A stretch of DNA of 12,212 bases from Verrucomicrobiota bacterium (GCA_013152075.1 JAADHD010000305.1:1-12212), one strand, 5' to 3'; shown: positions 1 to 7,021, counted from the first letter of the stretch. Notes: generated by a model from the sequence alone, not told the origin. Numbers and translations: made by a program.

Positions 1-561
1 AAGTACAATCCCGCCGGAAGCTTTCAAATGACGCACCGCGAATGACAACTCCGGCGTTGAACGCGGGGCGGTAAATAAATAAACATCTACTCCGTTTTGG
101 GTGGCTACCTCTGCAACATGAGCAGCAAATTCTTCAGCGTAGTGACGAGTGTCATGAGCGATGACGATCGACGTCCTGCCGCCACCGTTTTCTTTTTGAG
201 CTTCGATCAAGCAGCGCACGTAGCCAGTCGTCGCCCTTTTCAGATTGAAAAAATTCAGCGCATTGGTTCCCACACAAGGAAATTCAGGACGACCGAGATC
301 GTTTGGAGTGCCCAACTCAGCAGCGGTAACAATTTTGCCAATGCTGCGCCCCCGCAAGCCACCGGTCCCAAATTTCAGGGTTTGATAAAAACGGTCATTG
401 AGCTCTCCCCACTCTTTTTTATCCACCAACTCCCCCACACTCTCGTGGTAAAGAGGCAAATCGCTGGAGTCCAACAGTTGCCGAATATTCTCCGCGCTGG
501 ATGAAAGAAGGTGGCCGTCAGAGACAGCTTGTTCGATGGCCTTGCTAAGTTCGCTTGTCAT
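1..561 (-). CDS. Phospho-sugar mutase (phosphoglucomutase/phosphomannomutase family), N-terminal 187 residues, cut by window edge
   Basis: Reading leftward from ATG at 561, the frame stays open to the window edge for exactly 187 codons. It contains FGTGGLRG at residues 64-71, the N-terminal signature of alpha-D-phosphohexomutases, then IAHDTRH (about 134-140) and RSTPELSFAVRHLKASGG (about 167-184). In this family the next residues are the TASHNP loop carrying the phosphorylated serine, so the gene is cut just before its catalytic serine. The family moves phosphate between C1 and C6 of hexoses, feeding glycogen or sugar-nucleotide synthesis. The length of the segment before FGTGGLRG fits the large (about 550-600 aa) type that prefers glucose-1-P or mannose-1-P; this is inferred. 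It is divergent from the methyltransferase gene, 47 bp away. No clear Shine-Dalgarno precedes the ATG, and an upstream ATG at 572 stops after four codons. Confidence 0.9.
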   Translation of the reverse strand, partial: MTSELSKAIEQAVSDGHLLSSSAENIRQLLDSSDLPLYHESVGELVDKKEWGELNDRFYQTLKFGTGGLRGRSIGKIVTAAELGTPNDLGRPEFPCVGTNALNFFNLKRATTGYVRCLIEAQKENGGGRTSIVIAHDTRHYAEEFAAHVAEVATQNGVDVYLFTAPRSTPELSFAVRHLKASGGIVL

Positions 562-570
562 TTCGTTTGC

Positions 571-598
571 ATTGTAGTTCTTCGCCGTGAGAATTCAA
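571..598 (-). promoter_or_regulatory. Possible sigma-70 promoter for the phospho-sugar mutase gene
   Basis: On the minus strand, TTGAAT (598-593) and TACAAT (576-571) are 16 bp apart, matching 4/6 and 5/6 of the -35 and -10 consensus. The predicted start would lie only a few bases before the ATG at 561, implying a nearly leaderless mRNA, which agrees with the lack of a ribosome binding site. This is a pattern match only. Confidence 0.25.
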
Positions 599-608
599 TC
601 ATTCTACA

Positions 609-1505
609 ATGACACAGTGGGAATCACAGTTACAAGCGATGCCTAACAGCCAGACCACCACGGGGCGTGTTCTGCATGGTTCGGCCCTGGGACGATCCGA
701 TATCAGGATCGACCAATTCGATGGACACTGGTTGGTGCAAACCCGTGACGGTGATTTTCCAAACGAGCTTCGCAACATCGCTCCCAGACTCGCCCGTTCC
801 GTGTGGTGGAAAAAGCTCGATAAAGATGCCAAAAGCGCCCCGGAATGGGTGGAAGGTGAAAAATTGACCGCCCCTTTCCCCGTGAAAGAAAACGACACGG
901 ACTATCTCATCGATTTTGCTGCAGGTTATTCTCAAGGCCTATTTCTGGATCAACGCCTGAATCGAGAAAAGCTACATGAGAAAATTCAAGCCGACGACCG
1001 GGTGCTCAATTGTTTTGCCTACACCTGCTCTTTTTCGGTAGTGACCGCACAAGCCGGCGGGATCGCTACCAGCATGGATCTGTCCCCACGTTATCTGGAA
1101 TGGGGCAAGGAAAACTTCCGCATCAACCAGATCGACCCCGATGATCATTATTTCTGTAAAGGAGATGTGATGGACTGGCTCAAGCGTTTTGCCCGACAAG
1201 GTCGCACTTTCCGCGGCGTGATCCTTGATCCCCCTACTTTTTCCCGCAACGGTAAGAAAATTTTCAAGGTGGAGAACGATTACACCGAACTGGTTCGCCT
1301 GGCTGCTTCCGTGTTGGATGAAAGCGGCGGCTGGTTGCTCTGTTCGACCAATCATCATCAACTCCATCCCTGGCAGTTCGAACCGATGCTGTGCGAAGGA
1401 GTTGATCTGGCCGATCGATACGTGAATAAAGTTGAAACTACCCCGATGCCGCCCGAATTTGAAGGCGACGACTATTTGAAATCCTTCTGGCTTGATGTTG
1501 AATAG
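609..1505 (+). CDS. Class I SAM-dependent methyltransferase, RlmI/RlmK-like (Methyltrans_SAM family)
   Basis: A 298-residue protein with the layout of the 23S rRNA m5C methyltransferase family. A lead-in strand with GLFLDQR at 110-116 is followed by SAM motif I, VLNCFAYTCSFS (132-143). The acidic residue that normally binds the SAM ribose is D157 in SMDLSP. Motif IV is DPPTFSR at 207-213. The Asp-Pro-Pro-Thr-Phe form and the GLFLDQR segment are typical of RlmI and the C-terminal half of RlmL/K. The substrate is probably rRNA, but that is inferred. At about 300 residues it is shorter than RlmI (about 395 aa), and I see no PUA domain at the N terminus. The ATG at 609 lacks an obvious Shine-Dalgarno; a second ATG at 639 is possible. 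hisD starts 14 bp downstream on the same strand, so the two are probably co-transcribed. Confidence 0.85.
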   Translation: MTQWESQLQAMPNSQTTTGRVLHGSALGRSDIRIDQFDGHWLVQTRDGDFPNELRNIAPRLARSVWWKKLDKDAKSAPEWVEGEKLTAPFPVKENDTDYLIDFAAGYSQGLFLDQRLNREKLHEKIQADDRVLNCFAYTCSFSVVTAQAGGIATSMDLSPRYLEWGKENFRINQIDPDDHYFCKGDVMDWLKRFARQGRTFRGVILDPPTFSRNGKKIFKVENDYTELVRLAASVLDESGGWLLCSTNHHQLHPWQFEPMLCEGVDLADRYVNKVETTPMPPEFEGDDYLKSFWLDVE

Positions 1506-1519
1506 AAGAACTCACGACT

Positions 1520-2812
1520 ATGCGTTTTATTTCCTACCAGCAGAAAAATTTTAAATCGGCGATCAAAAGCCTGTCTCGGCGTTCCCAACCTCTTGCCGAG
1601 GTCGAAAAAACGGTCGCCCAGGTGATTGCCGAAGTGACTAAAAGCGGCGACAAAGCACTGCTCGCATTCGGCAAAAAATTCGACCGGGTGAATTTCCGTA
1701 AAGGCAGTGATTTAAAAGTCCGCACCAGTGAGCTGAAAGCTGCGGGCAATTCTCTGAAGCCCAGTGAAAAAAGAGCGATCGCCGCTTCACGCAAAAACGT
1801 CACGGCCTTTGCCAAGCACAGCCTACGCAAAAACTGGACCGCGAAAAATGCGCAGGGCGCTCGGGTGGGTGAAATTTTCCAAGCCTTCGAACGTGTCGGC
1901 ATTTACGTGCCCGGCGGCACCGCTCCGCTGGTTTCGACGGTAAACATGACGGTCGCACTGGCCAAGGCCGCCGGGGTGCCGGAAATCGTCGTCTGCACGC
2001 CACCCGCACCTGATGGCTCTATCAATCCCGCTCTTCTCTTTGCCTTGCAACAAGCCGGTGCGACGGAGATCTACAAAATCGGTGGCGCCCAGGCACTGGC
2101 CGCCATGGCCATCGGTACCCGCACGATTGCTCCCGTGACCAAAGTTTTCGGGCCGGGAAATTCCTACGTGGTTGAGGCCAAACGACAACTCTTCGGTCTG
2201 GTAGCGGTGGACCTCTTGCCGGGCCCGAGTGAAATCCTGGTGCTCTGCGACAGCAGTGCCAAACCGGCCTGGATCGCCACCGATCTGCTCGCCCAAGCCG
2301 AGCACGGCCCGGACAGCGCAATGGTGCTGGTCAGCGATAGCAAAAAAACACTCAACGCGGTGCAGGCAGAGGTAGAAAAACAGGCCCTGACCCTGAAGCG
2401 TCAGAAACCTTTGCGAGAAGTACTGAAAAAAGGCTCCACCTATGTTCTGGTCAAGAATATGGAAGAGGGAGTTCAGATCTCGAACGACTTTGCCCCGGAG
2501 CACGTTCTGCTTATCTCGCGCAAGGAAAAAAGCCTGCTGCCAATGATCAAAACCGCGGGCGCGATCTTTCTGGGCAACTACTCACCCGTTGCTGTCGGAG
2601 ACTTCCTCGCCGGGCCCAGCCATGAACTACCGACCGGCGGAGCAGGAAAATCTTTCGCCGGACTGACCGTCGACCAGTTTCAACGCCGCACCAGCGTGGT
2701 CAAGCTGGATCGGGCCTCAATGGAAAAATCAGCCCCTATCGTAGCGGCATTCGCCGAAATGGAGGGATTAGACGCCCATGGACGCTCCGCTTCCATCCGA
2801 ATTGAGAAATAA
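1520..2812 (+). CDS. hisD: Histidinol dehydrogenase
   Basis: At 430 residues this is a full-length HisD, which oxidises L-histidinol to L-histidine in two NAD-dependent steps in the cytoplasm. Family motifs occur in order: GIYVPGGTAPL (127-137), KIGGAQALAA (186-195), FGPGNSYV (210-217), LLPGPSEIL (232-240) and FAPEHVLLIS (324-333). Comparison with the E. coli enzyme gives zinc ligands Q259, H262, D361 and H420 and the acid/base pair E327-H328, all present. H368 in GPSHELPTGG also matches. The protein ends shortly after the EGLDAH segment as the family does. No other his gene is in the window, so the pathway is dispersed or lies elsewhere. The gene follows the methyltransferase after 14 bp and precedes the PII gene with a 128-bp gap holding a separate candidate promoter. 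Confidence 0.97.
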   Translation: MRFISYQQKNFKSAIKSLSRRSQPLAEVEKTVAQVIAEVTKSGDKALLAFGKKFDRVNFRKGSDLKVRTSELKAAGNSLKPSEKRAIAASRKNVTAFAKHSLRKNWTAKNAQGARVGEIFQAFERVGIYVPGGTAPLVSTVNMTVALAKAAGVPEIVVCTPPAPDGSINPALLFALQQAGATEIYKIGGAQALAAMAIGTRTIAPVTKVFGPGNSYVVEAKRQLFGLVAVDLLPGPSEILVLCDSSAKPAWIATDLLAQAEHGPDSAMVLVSDSKKTLNAVQAEVEKQALTLKRQKPLREVLKKGSTYVLVKNMEEGVQISNDFAPEHVLLISRKEKSLLPMIKTAGAIFLGNYSPVAVGDFLAGPSHELPTGGAGKSFAGLTVDQFQRRTSVVKLDRASMEKSAPIVAAFAEMEGLDAHGRSASIRIEK

Positions 2813-2853
2813 ACCGGGATACAGAACTTTTCGAATGACAAAAAAAAAATATC

Positions 2854-2870
2854 TTGGCATACTGTTAGCT
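2854..2870 (+). promoter_or_regulatory. Candidate sigma-54 (RpoN) -24/-12 promoter of the PII gene
   Basis: TTGGCATACTGTTAGCT matches 14 of 17 positions of the sigma-54 consensus YTGGCACGNNNNTTGCW. The near-invariant GG (2856-2857) and GC (2868-2869) have the required 10-bp spacing. An A-tract (2841-2849) lies directly upstream. Transcription would start near 2881, leaving a leader of about 60 nt before the ATG at 2941. PII genes are classic NtrC/sigma-54 targets in Proteobacteria, so the context fits, but no clear NtrC site was seen and the match could be chance. Confidence 0.5.
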
Positions 2871-2940
2871 TACACAAGGGTATGCGGCTGATGCCACAAC
2901 AGGTTCTGCCGGGAAATTTTTAAGCAAAGACACCAAAAAC

Positions 2941-3294
2941 ATGAAGAAAATCGAAGCAATTATCAAACCCTTCAAACTGGAGGATGTGAAGGATGCCCTT
3001 TCAGAAGTCGGCATTCAGGGGCTTACCGTGACTGAAGTCAAAGGCTTCGGTCGTCAAAAGGGTCACACCGAAATTTACCGTGGAAGTGAGTACACTGTAG
3101 ATTTCCTACCAAAAGTAAAACTCGAAATCGTGGTTGATGACGAGGAAGTCGAAGCGGTGTGCAAAGCCATTGTCGATACCGCTAATACTGGAAAAATTGG
3201 TGACGGAAAAGTATTCGTCCTTCCGATAGAAGAAGCGATCCGCATTCGTACGGGTGAGACTGGTATAGAAGCTATTGAAGCTTCCCAGGCCTGA
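2941..3294 (+). CDS. glnB: Nitrogen regulatory protein PII (GlnB/GlnK type)
   Basis: A 117-residue PII signal protein, close to the family's usual 112. The N-terminal strand MKKIEAIIKPFKLEDVKDAL is very like E. coli GlnB. The T-loop reads YRGSEYTVDFLPK (46-58), with Y51 at the site that GlnD uridylylates. The segment TGKIGDGKVFV, followed by RIRTGE, is the PII C-terminal signature that forms the ATP/2-oxoglutarate site. The homotrimer reports nitrogen (2-oxoglutarate) and energy (ATP/ADP) state to targets such as GlnE, NtrB and AmtB. No amtB, glnA or glnD follows: the next gene is convergent, 30 bp away. GlnB versus GlnK cannot be settled from sequence alone. Start choice is supported by exact N-terminal agreement with the family, although no strong Shine-Dalgarno precedes it. 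A sigma-54-like element upstream suggests nitrogen control. Confidence 0.95.
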   Translation: MKKIEAIIKPFKLEDVKDALSEVGIQGLTVTEVKGFGRQKGHTEIYRGSEYTVDFLPKVKLEIVVDDEEVEAVCKAIVDTANTGKIGDGKVFVLPIEEAIRIRTGETGIEAIEASQA

Positions 3295-3324
3295 CCTTTT
3301 CCCTTCCCTGCCACTGCACCGCAG

Positions 3325-4785
3325 TCAAGACGGCTCGATCAACTGATCGTTGTCCGTCAGGCCGGGGAAACGCGAAAAAACGGTAATTTCGATTACCGTA
3401 TCACTATTAATTTCCTGACCGGCCCAAGCACAAGCCTGGGCCGTTTCGTTGTTAAGGCGGTGGCCAAAACCCCAGCCACCGTAAGCAAAACGAATCTCGA
3501 CCTGTTGCGGTGATTCCTCGCTATAAATCCCCAAATGCCGGGCTCCGTAAAATTCTTCGTTACTGCCATTAAAACCGACCATGAGATCCCCTCCATCCTG
3601 ATTGAGCCCCCCGCTACCCTGAATGGCTATAACGACCCCCTCACCCGTGTCGAGTCGGCGCAGTCGCAGATAGGCTATGTTGCCAGGAACTTCGCTCAAT
3701 AAAATTGCGCAGTGCTGGCTTCCTTCATTCACTGATTGATTCCAAATCGAAGGATCGCTTGAGCGAAACAACAACAGCTCATCCCAATCGAAAGGAATTT
3801 TGGGGGCGGTAATTTCTTTCGGTATATCCGCTCGCTCATTCTGATGAAAATCCGGGGCCGCCTGCACCAATTCTTCAAACTCTATACCAACAATCAGGTC
3901 ATCAAAATCTATAGCAATAACACCCCCACTCTGATTTTTATCAATTTTTACCGAGCTTAATGCATTGTTGGTAGCCGAATTACTGCTGGCTGGCTGGGCG
4001 GCAACCCTCGGCAACACCACTTTATCGGTTATAGGATCATTTTTGGACGAACGAACGGCGCCTTCCGGCAACACTTCCTTGTCGGTCATTTTGGGTGAGC
4101 GCTCGTCACCCCCCAGCAATACCTCCTTGTCAGTCACAGGACTAATTTCGGGCACCTTGCCAACACCCTCTGGCAACATCACTTTGTCAGTCACAGGATT
4201 AATTTCGGGAGCCTTGGCGGCAACCTCTGGCAACATCACCTTGTCAGCCACAGGATTAATTTCAGGCGCCTTGGCGACACCCTCTGACAACATCACCTTG
4301 TCGGTCACAGGATTAATTTTGGACGACTTAACGACACCTCCAGCTGACACCAAAGCTTTCAGTTCATTCAACTCCTTCTCCTTCTCTTTCAGTTCCTCTT
4401 TTTTTGTATCCAGCGCTCGTTTGCCAGATGCTATCCGCTGTTTCTGCTGCTGATTTTTTTCCAAGGCAGCTTTTAATTCTTGTCTTACGAGAGGAAGCTT
4501 TTCTTCAGCTAGCGATTTGGACTGAAGACCGGCCTCTTGAGATTGCTCTTTCACAGTTGGTGCCACAACTGGTACTGCCCTCCCTTTCCACAACAACACC
4601 AAAACCAAACCCAGAATGAAAGCCCCGGCAATCGGCAGAAAACGCAATATCGTTGCCCAAGGCTCCGGCAGGGCATCCGCCCACTCGGACAATGCCCTCC
4701 CCCAGAAGTGGGCTAAGTCAGCTATCCCAAAAAAAAATTGTGAATTCCCTTTCATTTTTATCAGCCCCCATTGTAAGCGCGGCAT
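3325..4785 (-). CDS. Unrecognised single-pass membrane protein with coiled coil, 19-residue tandem repeats and beta-rich C-terminal region
   Basis: I do not recognise this 486-residue protein. The N-terminal 45 residues are probably cytoplasmic, then one hydrophobic segment (about 46-66) is followed by WKGR. Residues about 88-145 are rich in E, K, Q and L and look like a coiled coil. Residues 155-265 are six tandem copies of a roughly 19-residue unit, consensus PEINPVTDKVMLPEGVAKA. Next comes an acidic linker (289-305, IAIDFDDLIVGIEFEEL). The last about 150 residues are rich in alternating hydrophobics, glycine and aromatics (AYGGWGFGHRL at 434-444) and look like a beta-sandwich or jelly-roll. 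A periplasmic C-terminal domain on a repeat stalk is a reasonable inference. The start at 4785 is uncertain: ATG at 4755 (MKGNSQFFFG) has a G-rich stretch upstream and may be the true one. It lies 92 bp downstream of the GYF_2-RDD gene on the same strand. Confidence 0.75.
   Translation of the reverse strand: MPRLQWGLIKMKGNSQFFFGIADLAHFWGRALSEWADALPEPWATILRFLPIAGAFILGLVLVLLWKGRAVPVVAPTVKEQSQEAGLQSKSLAEEKLPLVRQELKAALEKNQQQKQRIASGKRALDTKKEELKEKEKELNELKALVSAGGVVKSSKINPVTDKVMLSEGVAKAPEINPVADKVMLPEVAAKAPEINPVTDKVMLPEGVGKVPEISPVTDKEVLLGGDERSPKMTDKEVLPEGAVRSSKNDPITDKVVLPRVAAQPASSNSATNNALSSVKIDKNQSGGVIAIDFDDLIVGIEFEELVQAAPDFHQNERADIPKEITAPKIPFDWDELLLFRSSDPSIWNQSVNEGSQHCAILLSEVPGNIAYLRLRRLDTGEGVVIAIQGSGGLNQDGGDLMVGFNGSNEEFYGARHLGIYSEESPQQVEIRFAYGGWGFGHRLNNETAQACAWAGQEINSDTVIEITVFSRFPGLTDNDQLIEPS
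3991..4323 (-). repeat. Six in-frame tandem repeats of 57 bp (one of 48 bp) within the membrane protein gene
   Basis: Copies in reading order: 4323-4267, 4266-4210, 4209-4153, 4152-4096, 4095-4048 (48 bp, three codons missing) and 4047-3991. Each encodes a variant of PEINPVTDKVMLPEGVAKA. The TDK core is kept in five copies (A for T in copy 2), with a hydrophobic pair and usually P after it. The three central-left copies are closest to each other, while the last two are most diverged. The array is contiguous without spacers, so it is a coding repeat made by slippage or unequal exchange, not CRISPR. Confidence 0.92.
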
Positions 4786-4877
4786 GGCCGAGCTTCAATA
4801 GTCGAAATCTAATTTGCCCACATCTAAAAAACGAAAAGCGAAGCGTTAACGATCTAACTAATGCCAATACCCCGCTC

Positions 4878-5621
4878 TCAAGCTTCCATTTGACCATATA
4901 CCCCGAGTGCTGTAATTCCTGCGAAAACCAGCAAAGCAATGATAACTCGCCACGGCCCGACCGTCTGATGGCTCACCGTGAAATTTCCGTTTTCATCCCA
5001 TGAGGTGATTTCTTCGTTCACCAACTTGTTGTAAGCAATAACGTGAGTGATCAAGGTGACAATAGGCAAGCCAAGTCCTATGCCACGAAACCAGACACTG
5101 AAAGAACGGCCCAGCGCCTCAGAATAAGATAGCTTGGAATCATCCTCTGTCCTCAACCTAATTCTGAATAAAGCTTTACCTGGAGTTGTGCCCCAAATTG
5201 AAAGTATCACAGGCTCTACAAAGACGTAAACAAACAGAATGATCAACCCAAACAAATTGTCGTTCATATCCAGGGCCGGCTCGTAAATAATGGCTAGCAA
5301 CAGGCCCATTCCGAGACTGAAAATCGCTATGTCGAAAAGCCTGGCCCAATAACGCACCCACGGACGCGCCTGCTCACCCGTCGGCTCATATAACGATCCA
5401 GTTGCCCTGGGCCCAATGACATCTAGCTCATCCGTAGAATTAGCCGTGCTCGAAAAAGGCAGAAGCCCCTCGACTTCATGAGCTGGCACCCAGTCAACCA
5501 TTCCCTCACACCAAACCAGGGTATCCGAAGACAATTCACCCGATTCTAAAAGCCCAATCAATTGGGGTTCGGACACCGGGCCGCGTTGCTCTTTTTGCTG
5601 TGAATAATGCCACTGTCTCAT
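4878..5621 (-). CDS. GYF_2 domain plus RDD family membrane protein
   Basis: A 247-residue protein. Residues 4-50 match the bacterial GYF_2 domain: W4/Y6 at the start, RGPVSEPQLIGLLESGEL (13-30) and TLVWCEGMVDWVPA (34-47). GYF_2 domains are thought to bind proline-rich peptides or partner proteins. After a linker, residues about 86-245 form an RDD domain: RPWVRYWARLFDIAIF with the R94/D97 pair, then SIWGTTPGKALFRIRL (141-156) with the family's G-TPGK-L segment. Hydrophobic segments lie near 96-113, 122-143, 177-197 and 224-243. RDD proteins are inner-membrane proteins of mostly unknown role; some are suggested to be transporters or ion exchangers. GYF_2-RDD pairing is a known arrangement, but the function is unknown. 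It is probably co-transcribed with the repeat membrane protein downstream, whose proline-containing repeats could in principle be a ligand (speculative). Confidence 0.88.
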   Translation of the reverse strand: MRQWHYSQQKEQRGPVSEPQLIGLLESGELSSDTLVWCEGMVDWVPAHEVEGLLPFSSTANSTDELDVIGPRATGSLYEPTGEQARPWVRYWARLFDIAIFSLGMGLLLAIIYEPALDMNDNLFGLIILFVYVFVEPVILSIWGTTPGKALFRIRLRTEDDSKLSYSEALGRSFSVWFRGIGLGLPIVTLITHVIAYNKLVNEEITSWDENGNFTVSHQTVGPWRVIIALLVFAGITALGVYGQMEA

Positions 5622-5649
5622 CGGATTTCGTATTGTTTGTATTTGAGGT

Positions 5650-5676
5650 AGTATATGAGCGCCAACTATCCGTCAA
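5650..5676 (-). promoter_or_regulatory. Candidate sigma-70 promoter of the GYF_2-RDD gene
   Basis: On the minus strand TTGACG (5676-5671) and TATACT (5655-5650) each match 5 of 6 consensus bases, separated by 15 bp, slightly shorter than ideal. The start would fall near 5643, leaving a leader of about 22 nt to the ATG at 5621. The position in the 142-bp divergent gap (5622-5763) fits. Confidence 0.45.
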
Positions 5677-5763
5677 CGGTTTTGAACTCACTCACGCGAA
5701 TTACTCTTCATTGGTAATTACTGTCAACAATCCCTCCTTCCACTTGAAAAACAGCCCAGTCGT

Positions 5764-6924
5764 GTGTATCCAGTTGTCGTGAATAACTCTACGCGGATTC
5801 GACTATTTCTATTCGTATTATTGATCTGCTTCAGCAATTCTTCACTCAGTCAGGGCAAAGAGATCCCTTTGGCCTTAATCCCTATCGAGGGTAATCAGGC
5901 GGCCAGCGCCAACCAAATACTGACTTACGAAATCAAGAGATGCGGGTTTTTTTATCTAGCGAAGCCTGAACCCGGCGCCTACGTGGTAAAAGGTCGTTTT
6001 GTCAGCAAAGGCCTGGAAGGCGAGTTTTTTCATCCGGATGGGCGCAAGCTTTTCAAACGAACCTACTCTGCTGGAAAACTGAAACGAGATGCCCGTCAAT
6101 TTGCCGATGACATTGTTTTGGCCGCCACCGGCCGACCTGGCATTGCTACCAGTCAAATTGCTTTTATTGGCAACCAGAATGGCAAAACTGATATTTTCAT
6201 CTGTGATTACGATGGGAAAAACATTCGTCAAATCACCAAAGACGGCCTGCCAAAACGCCATCCTTCTCTGAGCCCTAATGGGACGATCCTGTTTTTCACT
6301 GGAAGCGCCGGTCAATCAAGAGGCATATTCCAGATCGATTTAAGAACTAACCAGCGAAAGCAAATTGTCGCCACCAGCGGAAGCAATCACGAAAAAGCTA
6401 TTGTCTCACCTGACGGAAAACGCTTAGCCATAGCGCTCGCTGAAGGAAATTACAGCGACCTTTATGTTGCCAAAGTCTCGGGCAAATCAAGAAAACAACT
6501 GTTCAAAAGCCGTATAGCCGAGCACCAGCCTTCCTGGTCAGCAGATGGAAAAGCCCTAGTTTATACCACGGGAATTGCTCCTGAAAAAACCCAACTGTTC
6601 ACGGCCAGAATCAAAAACGGCAGCCCACCAACACCACTAGCCATCACTCTGCCCAACCCCAGTCAAGCGAACTGGTCTCCCGACGGTCACCGTATCGCTT
6701 TTGTGAGTGAAAACTCTGGCAACAAAAGTATCGCAATCCATGATCTGCGAGATCGAAGCACACGCGTTCTGGTTGCTGGCCAGGCGCCAGTATGGGGCGC
6801 GGATTCCCGACATCTGATTTACACCTCTAGTGGAAACCTTTATCGCATCGACGCTGACACTGGGGAAAAAACAAGCGTGATCAGCGGTGGCGGTCAAATC
6901 TACGATCCAAGCTGGACTCGCTGA
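5764..6924 (+). CDS. TolB-like beta-propeller protein, exported
   Basis: Up to 386 residues; TolB is usually about 430. A charged start plus hydrophobic stretch (LFLFVLLICFSNSSLSQG, about 14-31) is a signal peptide with cleavage near residue 30. It lacks a lipobox, since isoleucine precedes the cysteine. Residues 33-122 resemble the TolB N-terminal domain (AYVVKGRFVSKGLEGEF, then DARQFADDIVLAATGRPG). The rest is a PD40/TolB propeller with repeated blade motifs: LSPNGTILFFTGS (169-181), SPDGKRLAIA (215-224), SADGKALVYT (259-268), SPDGHRIAFVS (305-315) and GADSRHLIYTS (345-355). TolB works in the periplasm with Pal and the Tol complex, but no tolQRA or pal gene is here, so I call it TolB-like. 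Both plausible starts are GTG (5764 or 5779), and neither has a clear ribosome binding site. The DUF4126 gene follows 97 bp downstream. Confidence 0.85.
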   Translation: MYPVVVNNSTRIRLFLFVLLICFSNSSLSQGKEIPLALIPIEGNQAASANQILTYEIKRCGFFYLAKPEPGAYVVKGRFVSKGLEGEFFHPDGRKLFKRTYSAGKLKRDARQFADDIVLAATGRPGIATSQIAFIGNQNGKTDIFICDYDGKNIRQITKDGLPKRHPSLSPNGTILFFTGSAGQSRGIFQIDLRTNQRKQIVATSGSNHEKAIVSPDGKRLAIALAEGNYSDLYVAKVSGKSRKQLFKSRIAEHQPSWSADGKALVYTTGIAPEKTQLFTARIKNGSPPTPLAITLPNPSQANWSPDGHRIAFVSENSGNKSIAIHDLRDRSTRVLVAGQAPVWGADSRHLIYTSSGNLYRIDADTGEKTSVISGGGQIYDPSWTR

Positions 6925-6940
6925 CCCGATCATTACGGGT

Positions 6941-6969
6941 ACATTACAATCGACCTGCATTTTTATAAT
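6941..6969 (+). promoter_or_regulatory. Possible sigma-70 promoter of the DUF4126 gene
   Basis: A perfect TATAAT lies at 6964-6969, about 52 bases before the ATG at 7022. The -35 region is poor (ACATTA at 6941-6946 for a 17-bp spacer). The predicted transcription start is near 6976, leaving a leader of about 46 nt. The gap carries no other obvious signal. Confidence 0.35.
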
Positions 6970-7021
6970 CGCCACTTCAGCAGCTTTCCTTTAACTTGCT
7001 CATACTTACAAGCACAGGGAA

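Noticed and set aside
97..504. Open plus-strand frame of 135 codons at the left end.
   Set aside because: It is antisense to the phospho-sugar mutase, whose minus-strand frame has clear family motifs.
558..572. Four-codon reading frame (ATG at 572) whose stop overlaps the phospho-sugar mutase start.
   Set aside because: It is too short and has no attenuator structure; chance is the simplest explanation.
1823..2503. Minus-strand frame of 226 codons inside hisD.
   Set aside because: It has no recognisable motif and lies wholly within a gene with complete catalytic residues.
3313..3325. Hairpin ACTGC-ACC-GCAGT between the PII gene and the convergent gene.
   Set aside because: The stem is only 5 bp and no T-run follows on either strand, so it is not a convincing terminator.
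3991..4323. Regular repeats that could be taken for a CRISPR array.
   Set aside because: Units are directly adjacent with no spacers, have an in-frame period of 57 bp and encode a conserved peptide.
3965..4453. Open plus-strand frame of 162 codons with serine/threonine/leucine-rich repeats.
   Set aside because: It is the antisense image of the 57-bp repeat array. The minus-strand frame is much longer, with a membrane segment, coiled coil and C-terminal domain.
4826..4848. T-run preceded by a possible small stem on the minus strand, between the RDD and repeat-protein genes.
   Set aside because: The best stem is four base pairs with a 10-nt loop, too weak to call a terminator.
6924..6940. Hairpin ACCCG-ATCATTA-CGGGT at the stop of the TolB-like gene.
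   Set aside because: The 5-bp stem has a 7-nt loop and no following T-run.
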